This document shows positions 50,260 through 58,921 of a stretch of 64,000 nucleotides of DNA, in pieces. Position 1 is the stretch's first letter, and every line of letters begins with the position of its first letter. A model generated the notes under the pieces. It was not told the origin of the DNA, did not search any database, and worked only from the letters and a program-made list of their open reading frames with translations. A program made the position numbers and the translations under genes. The DNA is from Streptomyces spectabilis (GTDB lineage: Bacteria; Actinomycetota; Actinomycetes; Streptomycetales; Streptomycetaceae), in assembly GCF_008704795.1 (NCBI RefSeq), contig NZ_CP023690.1:4350501-4414500 (forward strand). Direction: 5' to 3'.

Positions 50260-51210
50260 TCAGTGCCTGCGCACGGCCGTGGCGACGGGCAGCACCCCGG
50301 TGTCGCTGTAGGAGATGCCGGTCACGGTCAGGCCCGCCTCGGCGAGCTGCTCGCGGATCTCCTGCTCGCTGGTGAAGTTCAGGTACTTGGCCTGGAGGAT
50401 GTCCCCGAAGATCGCCAGGTCCTGGCGCAGGTCGTCGGCGTGGATGCCGTACCGGTCCCAGTCCCCGCTGCGGCCGCCCTCGGCCCACGGCGGGGCGGGC
50501 GGCGCCGGGATGAAGCTGACCAGGAGCCGGCCGCCGACGCGCAGGGCGCGCGCGAAGTTGCGGTACAGCTCCACGAGCCGGGCCCGGTCGGGCTCGTACA
50601 TGTTGAGGCCGTTGCTGGTCAGCAGGTCGACCTCGCCGTCCAGTCCGAGCTGCCAGGCGTCGCGCACATGGAACTCGCAGACGTCGGCGAGGCCGCGCGC
50701 GGCGGCGCGGGCGCGGGCGGACTCCACCGACTCCGCGTCGATGTCGGCGCCGATCAGACGCAGGCCGCTGCCCGGGGCGACGGCGGTGTAGTCCTGCTGG
50801 AGCAGGTCGTCCATGAGGCCGCAGGGCACCGAGGCGAGCACGGCGCCGTCGGTGACGTGCGGGGCGATGTGGGCCTTGAAGCGGTGGAAGCGCTCTCTGA
50901 TGCCGGGCATCAGGGACTTCGTCAGGAGCCACCGCTCCAGGTCGTTCGCCGTGGGGTCGCCGGGCTCGTACTGGAAGACGTACGACGTCCAGTAGCCGTT
51001 GAGGCCCTCGTTGTGCAGGAGGAAGCGGCCGAACTCGAACTCCTGGAGCTCGGCGAGCAGGGCCAGTTCGCGGTCGAGGGGCAGCAGGAGCCGGGCCTCG
51101 TCGGCGCGCAGCCGGGCCTCGATCTCCGCGGCGCGGCGCGCGGTGGCCGCGCCGGAGTCGACGCTGCTCGGGGTGTGGTGGGAGAGGGTGGATTCGGCGG
51201 TGGTGGTCAC
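50260..51210 (-). CDS. class I SAM-dependent methyltransferase
   Basis: A 316-residue enzyme with a long N-terminal helical part (about 1-110: EARLLLPLDRELALLAELQE, FLLHNEGLNGYWTSYVFQYE) and a Rossmann methyltransferase core: motif I VLASVPCGLMDDLL, acidic end of strand 2 LRLIGADIDAESVESARARA, and VDLLTSNGLNMYEPD. GAGGAG lies 6 bases before the GTG. It starts 17 bases after the P450 stop. It probably O- or C-methylates the polyketide; the subfamily is not one of the common small OMTs of type II clusters, as far as I recall. Confidence 0.85.
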   Translation of the reverse strand: MTTTAESTLSHHTPSSVDSGAATARRAAEIEARLRADEARLLLPLDRELALLAELQEFEFGRFLLHNEGLNGYWTSYVFQYEPGDPTANDLERWLLTKSLMPGIRERFHRFKAHIAPHVTDGAVLASVPCGLMDDLLQQDYTAVAPGSGLRLIGADIDAESVESARARAAARGLADVCEFHVRDAWQLGLDGEVDLLTSNGLNMYEPDRARLVELYRNFARALRVGGRLLVSFIPAPPAPPWAEGGRSGDWDRYGIHADDLRQDLAIFGDILQAKYLNFTSEQEIREQLAEAGLTVTGISYSDTGVLPVATAVRRH

Positions 51211-51227
51211 GTCGGGCTCCTCGGGGT

Positions 51228-52451
51228 TCACCAGGTGACGGGCAGTTCGCGCAGGCCGTGGACCAGCGCGTCGTACTTGAAGGGCAGTTCCTCGACGCCG
51301 ACGGCGAGCCGGAGGCCGGGGATGCGCCGGAACAGGGTGTCGAAGACGGTCTGGAGCTCGACCCGGGCGAGGTTCCGCCCGAGGCACTGGTGCGGTCCGT
51401 AGCCCTGCGCGACGTGCTGGCGGGCGTCCCGGTCGGGGTCGAACACGTCCGGGTCCGGGAACGCCCGGGGGTCGTGGTTGGCGGCGACGTTGGACGCGAT
51501 GACGCCCTCGCCCGCCTTGATGCGCACCCCGCCGAGCTCGACGTCCTCGGTGGCGACGCGGCCCATGCCGATCTCGACGACCGAGAAGTACCGCAGGAGT
51601 TCCTCGATCACGGCGGGGGTCCGGCTCGGGTCTGCGACCATCCTCGCGAGCTGCTCGGGGTGGGTCAGGAGCGTGGCGATGCCGAGGGAGATCATCTCGG
51701 AGGTCGACTCGTGTCCGGCGAGGAGCAGCAGCTGGGCGAGGCTGGCGAGTCCCGGCCGGTCGACGTCGCCGGTCTCCGCGCGCTGCCGGGCGATCTCGCG
51801 GCTGAGCAGGTCGTCGCCGGGGTCGGCCTCCTTCTCTGCGACGAGGCGGTCCATGTTCGCGCGCATCTCGCGGGCGATGGCGTCGCGCTCCTCGCCGGTG
51901 GTGGAGCGCTGGAGCATTCCGGCGGCCAGGGCGTAGAAGCGCTCCAGGTAGTCGGGGCTCGCGCCGATCCGCTCGGTGATGACCAGGCGGGGCACGATCA
52001 GGGCCAGGTGCTGCACGAGGTCGACGGGGCGCGGCAGTTCGAGGATCTTGTCGATGGCCTCGTCGACGATCTCCTGGATGCGCGGCCGCAGGGTGTTCAC
52101 GCGGCGCATGGAGAACTCGCTGATCACCGGGGAGCGGGCGGCGGAGTGCGCGGGTCCGTCCAGGGAGATCATGAAGGGCGCGAAATGCGCGAAGGCGCTC
52201 TTTCCCCCGCTCGATATGGAGGGGTAGCCGGGGTCGCTGCGATCGGAGCCGAGCCGCGGATCGACCAGGGCGGCGCGTACGTCCGCGTGCCGGGTCAGCA
52301 TCCAGGCGTGCCGTCCGTCAGACATCTCGACGCGGCTCACCGGCTCCTCTTCGCGCAGCCGTTCATAGGTTTCCGGAATGGCGAAGGGGCAGGTGCGGGT
52401 GATGGGGAAGCGTATCGGACCGGCGGTTTCCTGAACCGGGGCGTCGGACAT
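51228..52451 (-). CDS. cytochrome P450 (bacterial class I)
   Basis: A 407-residue soluble P450. I-helix LLLLAGHESTSEM (about 235-247, acid-alcohol pair Glu-Ser/Thr), EELLRYF (K-helix E-x-x-R, about 283) and heme loop GYGPHQCLGRNLAR (Cys about 349) are intact. AAGGAG precedes the ATG by 4 bases. It heads the operon P450-methyltransferase-regulator. No ferredoxin gene is adjacent. It is the only oxygenase in the cluster and so probably the main oxidative tailoring enzyme; regio-chemistry cannot be told. Confidence 0.94.
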   Translation of the reverse strand: MSDAPVQETAGPIRFPITRTCPFAIPETYERLREEEPVSRVEMSDGRHAWMLTRHADVRAALVDPRLGSDRSDPGYPSISSGGKSAFAHFAPFMISLDGPAHSAARSPVISEFSMRRVNTLRPRIQEIVDEAIDKILELPRPVDLVQHLALIVPRLVITERIGASPDYLERFYALAAGMLQRSTTGEERDAIAREMRANMDRLVAEKEADPGDDLLSREIARQRAETGDVDRPGLASLAQLLLLAGHESTSEMISLGIATLLTHPEQLARMVADPSRTPAVIEELLRYFSVVEIGMGRVATEDVELGGVRIKAGEGVIASNVAANHDPRAFPDPDVFDPDRDARQHVAQGYGPHQCLGRNLARVELQTVFDTLFRRIPGLRLAVGVEELPFKYDALVHGLRELPVTW

Positions 52452-52593
52452 TGCACTCCTTCGTGGAATCGCCGCGGAAGATGAGTGAGGGCACGCGGGA
52501 ATGGGCGGCGACAGCGCCGCTTTGCCCGGTCGCTCCAAAGGCTTGACCGGATCTTTCCATGCGCTGCTTCCAGCCTGCCCACGGCCTGACAAC

Positions 52594-52622
52594 GTACACC
52601 GCATGGGGAGATACGTTGTATC
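52594..52622. promoter_or_regulatory. TetR operator pair upstream of the P450 operon
   Basis: A perfect palindrome GATAC-GTT-GTATC (52610-52622) with a degenerate partner GTAC-ACC-GCAT (52594-52604), centres 17 bases apart. The same arrangement occurs before the exporter and tetR genes. The rest of the 500-base divergent gap (52452-52951) holds the promoters of the P450 operon and the second regulator; I see no RNA gene there. Confidence 0.7.
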
Positions 52623-52951
52623 GGAAAAGCGTTGCGAGCCGCAAGCGCCCCGCACCGGTCCTGGAGCGATCGCACTGACAGGCCCGCTGGTCAGACCGAC
52701 AATCGGCGCTCCGCACCAGACTCCGCCGACGGCGAACACCGTGGCGTGAAATCGCCCTGAAGACGCCAGGACCTGAGCACACGGTTCAAGCCATTGACCA
52801 AGATTTACGATGTCATGACACAAAGAAGACTTCCCGTCACCACCGCGCCGATGGCGGCGGCGCTCCCGTGTGGCACCATGACCCCGTTGATCACGCGAGG
52901 CTGCGGCCGACCCAGGTCGGGCGCACCTTAACTGACATACGGGGGACAACT

Positions 52952-53758
52952 GTGTTTCATGCCATAGAGCAATTCCGACACCTGGCCGTTCATTTCGGCG
53001 GGCACTCCGCGATATCGGTCAAGTATTTGCAGGCCGCGATTCTCTGGCCCTCGCTCCCGGTGAAACCGGCGGCCTCCCTGCGCATCCTCCTGGTGGAGAG
53101 CAGGCCGGCGGAGCGGGAGCGGCTCGAAAAGGATCTGATGCGGCACGGGTACTACGTCCACACCGCGGCGACGGCGGCCCACGCGCTCGACGTGCACGAG
53201 GAGGCCGACCTCATCCTGCTCGGTCTGGAACTGAGCGATCTGGACGGCCTGGAGCTGTGCCGGGTGATCCGGAGCTCCAGCGACGTCCCGATCATCGCGG
53301 TCACCGCCCGCTCCTCCGAGCTGGACAAGGTCCTCGGCCTGCAGGCGGGCGCCGACGACTACGTGGTCACGCCGTACGGCCTGCGGGAGCTGCTCGCCCG
53401 GATCGAGGCGGTGATGCGGCGCGCCCGGCCGCGGCGCGAGCGGGCGGCGCCGAGGACCGTGGAGCACGGCCCCCTCAGAATCGACTCGGGACTGCGCGAA
53501 GTCACGTACGAGGGGCGGCCGGTGAAGCTGACGCGCAAGGAGTTCGACCTGCTGCACCTGCTCGCCTCGCACCCGGGAACCGTGGTCTCGCGGGACGACA
53601 TCCTGCGCCGGATCTGGGGCGAGTCGTGGTCGCGGCGCACGGTGGACACGCACGTCAGCAGCATCCGCGGCAAGCTGGGGTGCAGCGGCTGGATCATCAC
53701 GGTCCGCGGGGTCGGCTTCATGATCGGAGACGGTCTGCCGGACGCGGCGAGCGGATAG
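52952..53758 (+). CDS. JadR1-like atypical response regulator 2 (non-phosphorylatable)
   Basis: A 268-residue OmpR-type regulator paralogous to the one at 49455. The receiver (about 45-160) has lost the acidic pair (LLVESRPAER), the phosphoacceptor (DLILLGLELSDLDG; Gly in place of Asp) and the Lys (DDYVVTPYG). The winged helix (about 170-260) is intact: RKEFDLLHLLASHPGTVVSR, SRRTVDTHVSSIRGKLG. It has an unusual 45-residue N-terminal segment with HLAVHFGGHSAISVKYLQAA. The GTG at 52952 follows GGGGGA. It is divergent from the P450 operon. It must act without phosphorylation, perhaps by binding a ligand as JadR1 does. Confidence 0.87.
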   Translation: MFHAIEQFRHLAVHFGGHSAISVKYLQAAILWPSLPVKPAASLRILLVESRPAERERLEKDLMRHGYYVHTAATAAHALDVHEEADLILLGLELSDLDGLELCRVIRSSSDVPIIAVTARSSELDKVLGLQAGADDYVVTPYGLRELLARIEAVMRRARPRRERAAPRTVEHGPLRIDSGLREVTYEGRPVKLTRKEFDLLHLLASHPGTVVSRDDILRRIWGESWSRRTVDTHVSSIRGKLGCSGWIITVRGVGFMIGDGLPDAASG

Positions 53759-53831
53759 GGCCGGGCGCCGGGGCGGGTCCGGCGCCGCCGGGGCGGGTTC
53801 CGCTGCCCACGCCGCAGCCCACCGGGCGGAT

Positions 53832-55373
53832 TCAGCGCTGCCGGGGCTTCGCGAGCAGGATCACCGCGGCTCCGACGGCCAGGGCACAGGCGGGCCACAG
53901 CAAGGCGTTGGCCATCGTCGCCGAGGTGACGGTGCGCACGAAGCCCTCGGCGCCCTTGCCCGCCGTCATGTGGTGGAAGTCCAGCCGCGCGAGCCCGGCG
54001 CGCCGGTCGGCGGGCAGCCCCGCGGAGTGCCGCTCGAGCTGGCTCTTGAACTGCGCGGCGAGCACGGAGGCGATCACCGCGGAACCGAGCGTGGAGCCCA
54101 CCTGACGCGCGGTGTTGAACAGGCCGGACCCGGCGCCGATGTACTTCGGCGGCAGGCTCTGCATCGCGGCGACGGCCAGCGGGCTCATCATCAGCGAACT
54201 GCTCGCGCCCATCCACGCGGCGTGGGCGAGCAGCACCACGAGGCTCATGTCGGGCGTCATCAGGAAATGCCGCACGAACAGGGCCGCGCTGAACAGGGCG
54301 AGCCCGCTGAACGCGGGCCACTTGGGCCCCACCTTGTCCACGAGCTTGCCGATGCGCGGCGCGAGCGGGACCGAGACCAGGGCGGAGGGCAGCATCATCA
54401 GCGCGGCCTGCGCGGGCGTCATGCCCCGGCCGACCTGGAAGTACAAGGTGCCGGGGAAGCTCGCGGCGGTGATGGCGAAGCCCGCGGCCACGATGGCGAG
54501 GTTCGCCGCGGAGAACGTCCTGACCTTGAAGATGCCGAGCGGCACCAGCGGTTCGTCCTTGTTCTTCGCCTCCCAGACGACGAACGCGGCCGCGCAGAGC
54601 ACGCCGAGGGCGAGGACCCCGTAGACGGACACGGGCACGCCGGTGCGCAGTCCGAACAGGTTCAGGCTGTCGGTGATGCGGGACCAGTGGTACGTGTCCC
54701 CGTTCTCCAGGGCGAAGATCACGCAGAACAGGGCGGCGCCGCTGATGAGGATGCCGGGGACGTCGAAGCGGTGCCGCCTGCCGGGCAGGTTCGGGACCAG
54801 GCGCCGGGCGGCGACCATGCCCGCGATGCCGATCGGCACGTTGATGAAGAAGATCGAGCGCCAGCCGAACGCGTCGATGAGGAGCCCGCCGGAGATGGGC
54901 CCCACGAGGATGGCGGCGCCGGACACCAGACCCCAGTACGACATGGCGCGGCCCCGCATGTTCTTGGGGAAGATCTTGCTGATCGTGGCCATGGACTGGG
55001 GCGCCATGAGCGCGGCGCCGACGCCCTGCAGCGCCCGGAAGGCGATGAGCTGGCCGATGTTCCCCGCGAGTCCGCACAGCACGGACGCGCCGGTGAAGAC
55101 CGCCATGCCGATCAGATAGATCCGCTTGGGTCCGAACTGGTCGCCGAGGCGGCCCGCGAGGAGCAGCGGCACGGAGTAGGCGAGCAGATAGGAGCTGGTC
55201 GCCCAGACCGTCGTGCTGATGTCCGCGTGCAGGTCAGCGGAGAGCTTGGGCATCGCCACCACCACGATCGTGGTGTCGAGCATGAGCATGAAGAAGCCGA
55301 CCATCATCGCGGCGAGCGCGCGCCAGGGCGCCTCGACCTGGTGCTCGGCCTTCTCGACTTGTGCCGTGGTCAT
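53832..55373 (-). CDS. MFS exporter of the polyketide cluster (DHA2 family)
   Basis: A 513-residue, 14-helix pump. Helix 1 MLMLDTTIVVVAMPKLSADL, motif A LAGRLGDQFGPKRIYLIG (about 72-89), motif C SGAAILVGPISGGLL (about 150). It is convergent with the second regulator gene and divergent-adjacent to tetR, being transcribed away from a region containing two strong TetR operators (55395-55429), 22 bases upstream of its start. Such pairs export and sense the cluster's product. Confidence 0.92.
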   Translation of the reverse strand: MTTAQVEKAEHQVEAPWRALAAMMVGFFMLMLDTTIVVVAMPKLSADLHADISTTVWATSSYLLAYSVPLLLAGRLGDQFGPKRIYLIGMAVFTGASVLCGLAGNIGQLIAFRALQGVGAALMAPQSMATISKIFPKNMRGRAMSYWGLVSGAAILVGPISGGLLIDAFGWRSIFFINVPIGIAGMVAARRLVPNLPGRRHRFDVPGILISGAALFCVIFALENGDTYHWSRITDSLNLFGLRTGVPVSVYGVLALGVLCAAAFVVWEAKNKDEPLVPLGIFKVRTFSAANLAIVAAGFAITAASFPGTLYFQVGRGMTPAQAALMMLPSALVSVPLAPRIGKLVDKVGPKWPAFSGLALFSAALFVRHFLMTPDMSLVVLLAHAAWMGASSSLMMSPLAVAAMQSLPPKYIGAGSGLFNTARQVGSTLGSAVIASVLAAQFKSQLERHSAGLPADRRAGLARLDFHHMTAGKGAEGFVRTVTSATMANALLWPACALAVGAAVILLAKPRQR

Positions 55374-55394
55374 TCGCCGGACCCCCTTTCTCTC

Positions 55395-55429
55395 GGTCCA
55401 TACGCTGTATGGACCGATACACCGTATCG
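55395..55429. promoter_or_regulatory. two TetR operators upstream of the exporter gene
   Basis: Palindrome 1: GGTCCATAC and GTATGGACC arms around GCT (55395-55415). Palindrome 2: CGATAC and GTATCG around ACC (55415-55429). Centres at 55405 and 55422 are 17 bases apart. Confidence 0.8.
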
Positions 55430-55522
55430 AAGGGGTGTGCGGGGCCGCAAGCGAAAGCCGGTGCCGGGCGGGTGCCCGGCACCGGCTCGGTGCGGTCGGT
55501 TCGGCTCTGGCTACGGTGCCCG

Positions 55523-56260
55523 TCAGCCGCCGAGCCGCGCCGCGATCCCGTCGAACAGGTACTCAAGACCGGTGTCGAACTTCGCGTCCGCGTCCCGGTC
55601 CCCGGCGTCCCGCACCACCTTCGCGAGCATCGGGTGCCGGCCGCCGGCGATGACCCGGTTGAGGTACTCGCTGGAGGCGAGCTGCCACTGCTCCTTGTCC
55701 AGGCCCGTGTCCCGCTCGGCCCGCCGCTCGGTGATCTCGTTCCGGATCGCGCCGATCACGTACGCGTTGACCGCGTCCCTGACCCGTACGACCGTGTCGA
55801 TGTCCTCGAAGCCGGGGGCCCCGGCGAGCGCGGCGAGCGAGGCCTCCAGATGGGCCAGGGCGTTCGGCCCGAGCAGCGGCCGCCCGCCCAGCAGGTCCGC
55901 GAACCACTCGTGGCGGCGGGCCGCGCGCCGGGTGCGCTCCGCGAGGGTGCGCAGCGCCTCGCGCCAGTCCTGCCCCGCGCCCCGGGGCAGCGGGATCTCG
56001 CCGTAGACCGCGTCCGCCATCAGGTCGAGGAGCTCTTCCTTCGTGGACAGATACGTGTACATGCGCATCGGGCCCGCGTTGAGCTCGGCGGCGACCTTGC
56101 GGATGGAGACCGCGGCCAGGCCGTCCGCGTCGGCGATCCTGATCGCCGCGGCGACGATCCGGTACCGGCTCAGGGCGCTGGGCGCCGGCCGGTCCGGCGG
56201 CTCGGGCCGATCCCAGACGAGCCCGGGCCCGTCCCCACCGCCACCGCGTCGTGCCGCCAT
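55523..56260 (-). CDS. TetR-type repressor of the polyketide cluster exporter
   Basis: A 245-residue regulator: HTH at about 30-80 (RYRIVAAAIRIADADGLAAV, SIRKVAAELNAGPMRMYTYL) and a C-terminal domain like tetracycline repressor TetR_C (NALAHLEASLAALAGAPGFE). The ATG at 56260 is used. Two palindromes of the same type as those before the exporter and P450 genes lie 60-85 bases upstream (56317-56346), implying autoregulation. It probably senses the polyketide or an intermediate. Confidence 0.88.
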   Translation of the reverse strand: MAARRGGGGDGPGLVWDRPEPPDRPAPSALSRYRIVAAAIRIADADGLAAVSIRKVAAELNAGPMRMYTYLSTKEELLDLMADAVYGEIPLPRGAGQDWREALRTLAERTRRAARRHEWFADLLGGRPLLGPNALAHLEASLAALAGAPGFEDIDTVVRVRDAVNAYVIGAIRNEITERRAERDTGLDKEQWQLASSEYLNRVIAGGRHPMLAKVVRDAGDRDADAKFDTGLEYLFDGIAARLGG

Positions 56261-56316
56261 GTCGCCTCGTCCTTCGTCGCCCGGTGAATGCGTCGCACAA
56301 TACACATGGCGTGGCC

Positions 56317-56346
56317 GATACGATGTATGCCCCAATACGAGGTATC
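56317..56346. promoter_or_regulatory. two TetR operators upstream of tetR
   Basis: GATAC-GAT-GTATG (56317-56329) and AATAC-GAG-GTATC (56334-56346), centres 17 bases apart. A half-site ATAC lies at 56300-56303. Confidence 0.75.
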
Positions 56347-56966
56347 CCCGCCAGGCGGGTTTCCCTCCCACCCGCCCACCCGTGCCTGGCCTGCCTTGCC
56401 CGTCGCGGCCCCGACGCGTGGCGCTGCGGCCCGGCGGCCCACCGCCCGCCGCTACCGCGGCGGGTTTCTCCCACCCACCCACCCGAATCTCCCCAGCCTT
56501 GCGAGGCCGGACCCCGACGCACGGCGCTCGCGGGTAAGTGCCCCACGGACACCCACCCCGGCGGGGGCGGGCACGGAGGCGGCACGCCACCCCACCCCCG
56601 CTGTGGGCAATCGTCCCGCAGGGCGGGACGGGTGGGCACAGCGCACAGGCGCCGCCCGGCCGTCGCAGCCAGGGCCGCAGGGCACAGCCCGGGTGGGGGC
56701 GGGCGGGCGGGACCACCCCGGCAGGGCAAAGCCGGGGTCCGGCCAGGCCCGGGGCGCAGCCCCGGCTCAGGGGCCAGGGCCCGGCCCGGGGCAGGGGCCG
56801 GGGGCAGCGCCCGGGGGCAGCGCCCGGGGCAGGGGCCGGAGGCCCGGGTCGTCCCGACGGAAGGGATTCGTCCGAATCTTGCCAACACGCCCTGACCTGC
56901 GCCTTGTTACGAAGAGCTGACAGCTTGTCGGTCAACCGTGCGCAGGTTTTTCACTTCTCTTCCAGC
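56347..56966. other. 620-base GC-rich non-coding region before the PBP gene
   Basis: No gene is supported here. 56690-56850 is extremely G-rich with imperfect repeats (GGGGCCAGGG, CCCGGGGGCAGCG twice at about 56797-56824). Frames through it encode only Gly/Pro/Ala/Arg shadow. A promoter for the PBP gene is expected near 56880-56960, where AT content rises (CTTGTTACGAAGAGCTGACA). Confidence 0.5.
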
Positions 56967-58892
56967 ATGGGCACACACACGGCGCGCAGCGCCAAGGACC
57001 GGCGGCGGCGTCGGCTCATCGACTATCCGCGGCGCGGCCGGCGGGGGGTGCGCCGCTGGCTGCCCTCCTGGCGGCAGTGGCTGAGCGTCTTCGGTCTCTT
57101 CGGCGGCGCCATCGGCGGGCTCTTCGGCTACGTCTACGCGGCCGTCGACATCCCCGACGAGAACGCGGCGGCGCAGCAGGAGGCCAACGTGTACTACTGG
57201 GCCGACGGCACGCAGATGGTCAGCACCGGGGACGTCAACCGGCAGAACGTCCCGCTCGACGAGGTGCCCGTGGCGGTGCGGAACGCCGTCATCGCCGCGG
57301 AGAACGCCAGCTTCTACAGCGATTCGGGCGTCTCCCCCAAGGGTCTGCTGCGGGCCGTGGCGAGCATGGCGAGCGGCGGGGACACCCAGGGCGGCTCCAC
57401 CATCACGCAGCAGTACGTGAAGAACACCTACCTGTCGCAGGACCAGACGGTGACGCGCAAGGTCAGGGAGTTCGTCATCTCGCTGAAGGTGGACCGGAGC
57501 AAGAGCAAGGACGAGATCCTCCAGGGGTACTTGAACAGCAGCTGGTTCGGGCGCGGCGCGTACGGCATCGAGGCCGCGGCGCACGCCTACTACGGCGTCC
57601 CCGCACGGAAGCTGACCCCCAGCCAGGGCGCCTTCCTCGCCGCCCTGTTGAAGGGCGCAGAGCTGTACGACCCGGCGGTCAGCCCGGCCCACCACCGCCG
57701 GGCGAAGGCGCGCTGGTCCTGGATCCTGGACCGGCAGGTGGAGGTCGGGCGGATGAGCAAGGCCGAGCGCGCGCGCTACCGCACCTTCCCCGAGCCGCTC
57801 GCGCGGTCGCGCTCCACCAGCCTCAACGCCCACAACGGGCAGGCCGGCTATCTCGTCGACATCGCCAACAAGTACCTGCGCCAGCGCACCGGACTCACCG
57901 ACAAGGACCTGGCCCGCGGCGGCTACCGCATCCGCACCACCTTCGACGAGCGCCGGGTGCGGCAGCTCGCCGCGGCCGCGCGCGGCGTGGCCCGGCGCGA
58001 CCTCGACCCCGAGCGGCGGCGGCAGGACCGGGGCGTCGAGATCGGCGCGGCCTCCGTGCGGACCGAGGACGGGGCCGTGCTCGCCCTGTACGGCGGGGCC
58101 GACGCCACCCGGCACTTCAGCAACAACGCCGACACCTCCGGCGTCCCCGCGGGCTCGGCGTTCAAGCCGTTCGTCCTCGCCGCCGCCCTCCAGGACGGCG
58201 TCGACACCGGCAAGGGCCCCACCGGGATGACCCCGCGCCGCGCCCTGATCGAGGGCGGCCACGCCACCTATCTGCACCTGGGCAAGCGGGTCGGCTGGCA
58301 GCGGATGCGGGACGTCGCCGTGGACTCCGGGATGCTGCCCGCCAGCATGGGCCCGAAGGAGGACATGTTCGCCATCGGTACCTCCACGCCGAGCGCCATC
58401 CGGCTCGCGAGCGCGTACGGCACGCTCGCCCGCGGCGGGCTCCAGCACGACCCGTACTCGGTGATCTCGGTGACCAAGGACGGCGAGGAGATCGAGGGCC
58501 TGGAGCGGCCGCCCACCCGGCGGGCCCTGGACTCCCGGGTCGCCGGGCAGGTCGACGGCGCGCTGCGCGGGGCGGCGGCCGACAGCCTCGGCCCGGTGTC
58601 CGGCACCCGCGGCAAGCCGGTCGCGGCGGGCCGCACCACCGACCGGGACCGCCTGAAGTCCGCGTGGTTCGCCGGGTACACACCCGAGGTGTCCACGGCC
58701 GTCACGCTGTTCCGGATGCGCAAGGGCGACCCGCTGCTCCAGCCGCTCTCCGGCGTCGGCGGCAAGGGCTCCCGGTACGGGAACGCCCTGGTCGAGCGCG
58801 TCTGGACGGACGCGCTCCGCGGGATTGACCTTGCCCCTGGGACAAGGTCCAAGGTGCCTCGTGCCGGGGCGTCCGCCCCGGCGAAACCCTGA
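56967..58892 (+). CDS. class A penicillin-binding protein with degenerate transpeptidase site
   Basis: A 641-residue bifunctional-type PBP. Basic cytoplasmic start ([20 protein letters not shown]), one membrane helix (WLSVFGLFGGAIGGLFGYVY, about 38-57), then a GT51 transglycosylase with catalytic Glu in VIAAENASFYSDSGVSPKGL (about 111) and GGSTITQQYVKN. The transpeptidase keeps SxxK (GSAFKP, about 396) but the expected SxN region reads GGHATYLHLG and the KTG motif reads AAGRTTDRDR (about 554). KSAWFAGYTPEVSTAVTLF follows as usual. It may therefore be a transglycosylase only. Confidence 0.88.
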   Translation: MGTHTARSAKDRRRRRLIDYPRRGRRGVRRWLPSWRQWLSVFGLFGGAIGGLFGYVYAAVDIPDENAAAQQEANVYYWADGTQMVSTGDVNRQNVPLDEVPVAVRNAVIAAENASFYSDSGVSPKGLLRAVASMASGGDTQGGSTITQQYVKNTYLSQDQTVTRKVREFVISLKVDRSKSKDEILQGYLNSSWFGRGAYGIEAAAHAYYGVPARKLTPSQGAFLAALLKGAELYDPAVSPAHHRRAKARWSWILDRQVEVGRMSKAERARYRTFPEPLARSRSTSLNAHNGQAGYLVDIANKYLRQRTGLTDKDLARGGYRIRTTFDERRVRQLAAAARGVARRDLDPERRRQDRGVEIGAASVRTEDGAVLALYGGADATRHFSNNADTSGVPAGSAFKPFVLAAALQDGVDTGKGPTGMTPRRALIEGGHATYLHLGKRVGWQRMRDVAVDSGMLPASMGPKEDMFAIGTSTPSAIRLASAYGTLARGGLQHDPYSVISVTKDGEEIEGLERPPTRRALDSRVAGQVDGALRGAAADSLGPVSGTRGKPVAAGRTTDRDRLKSAWFAGYTPEVSTAVTLFRMRKGDPLLQPLSGVGGKGSRYGNALVERVWTDALRGIDLAPGTRSKVPRAGASAPAKP

Positions 58893-58921
58893 CCCGCCCC
58901 GAGGTCGCCGAGGATGCCCCC

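Noticed and set aside
56538..56966. 143-codon N-terminal extension of the PBP
   Set aside because: It is Gly/Pro/Arg-rich low-complexity sequence; the ATG at 56967 begins a normal class A PBP cytoplasmic tail.
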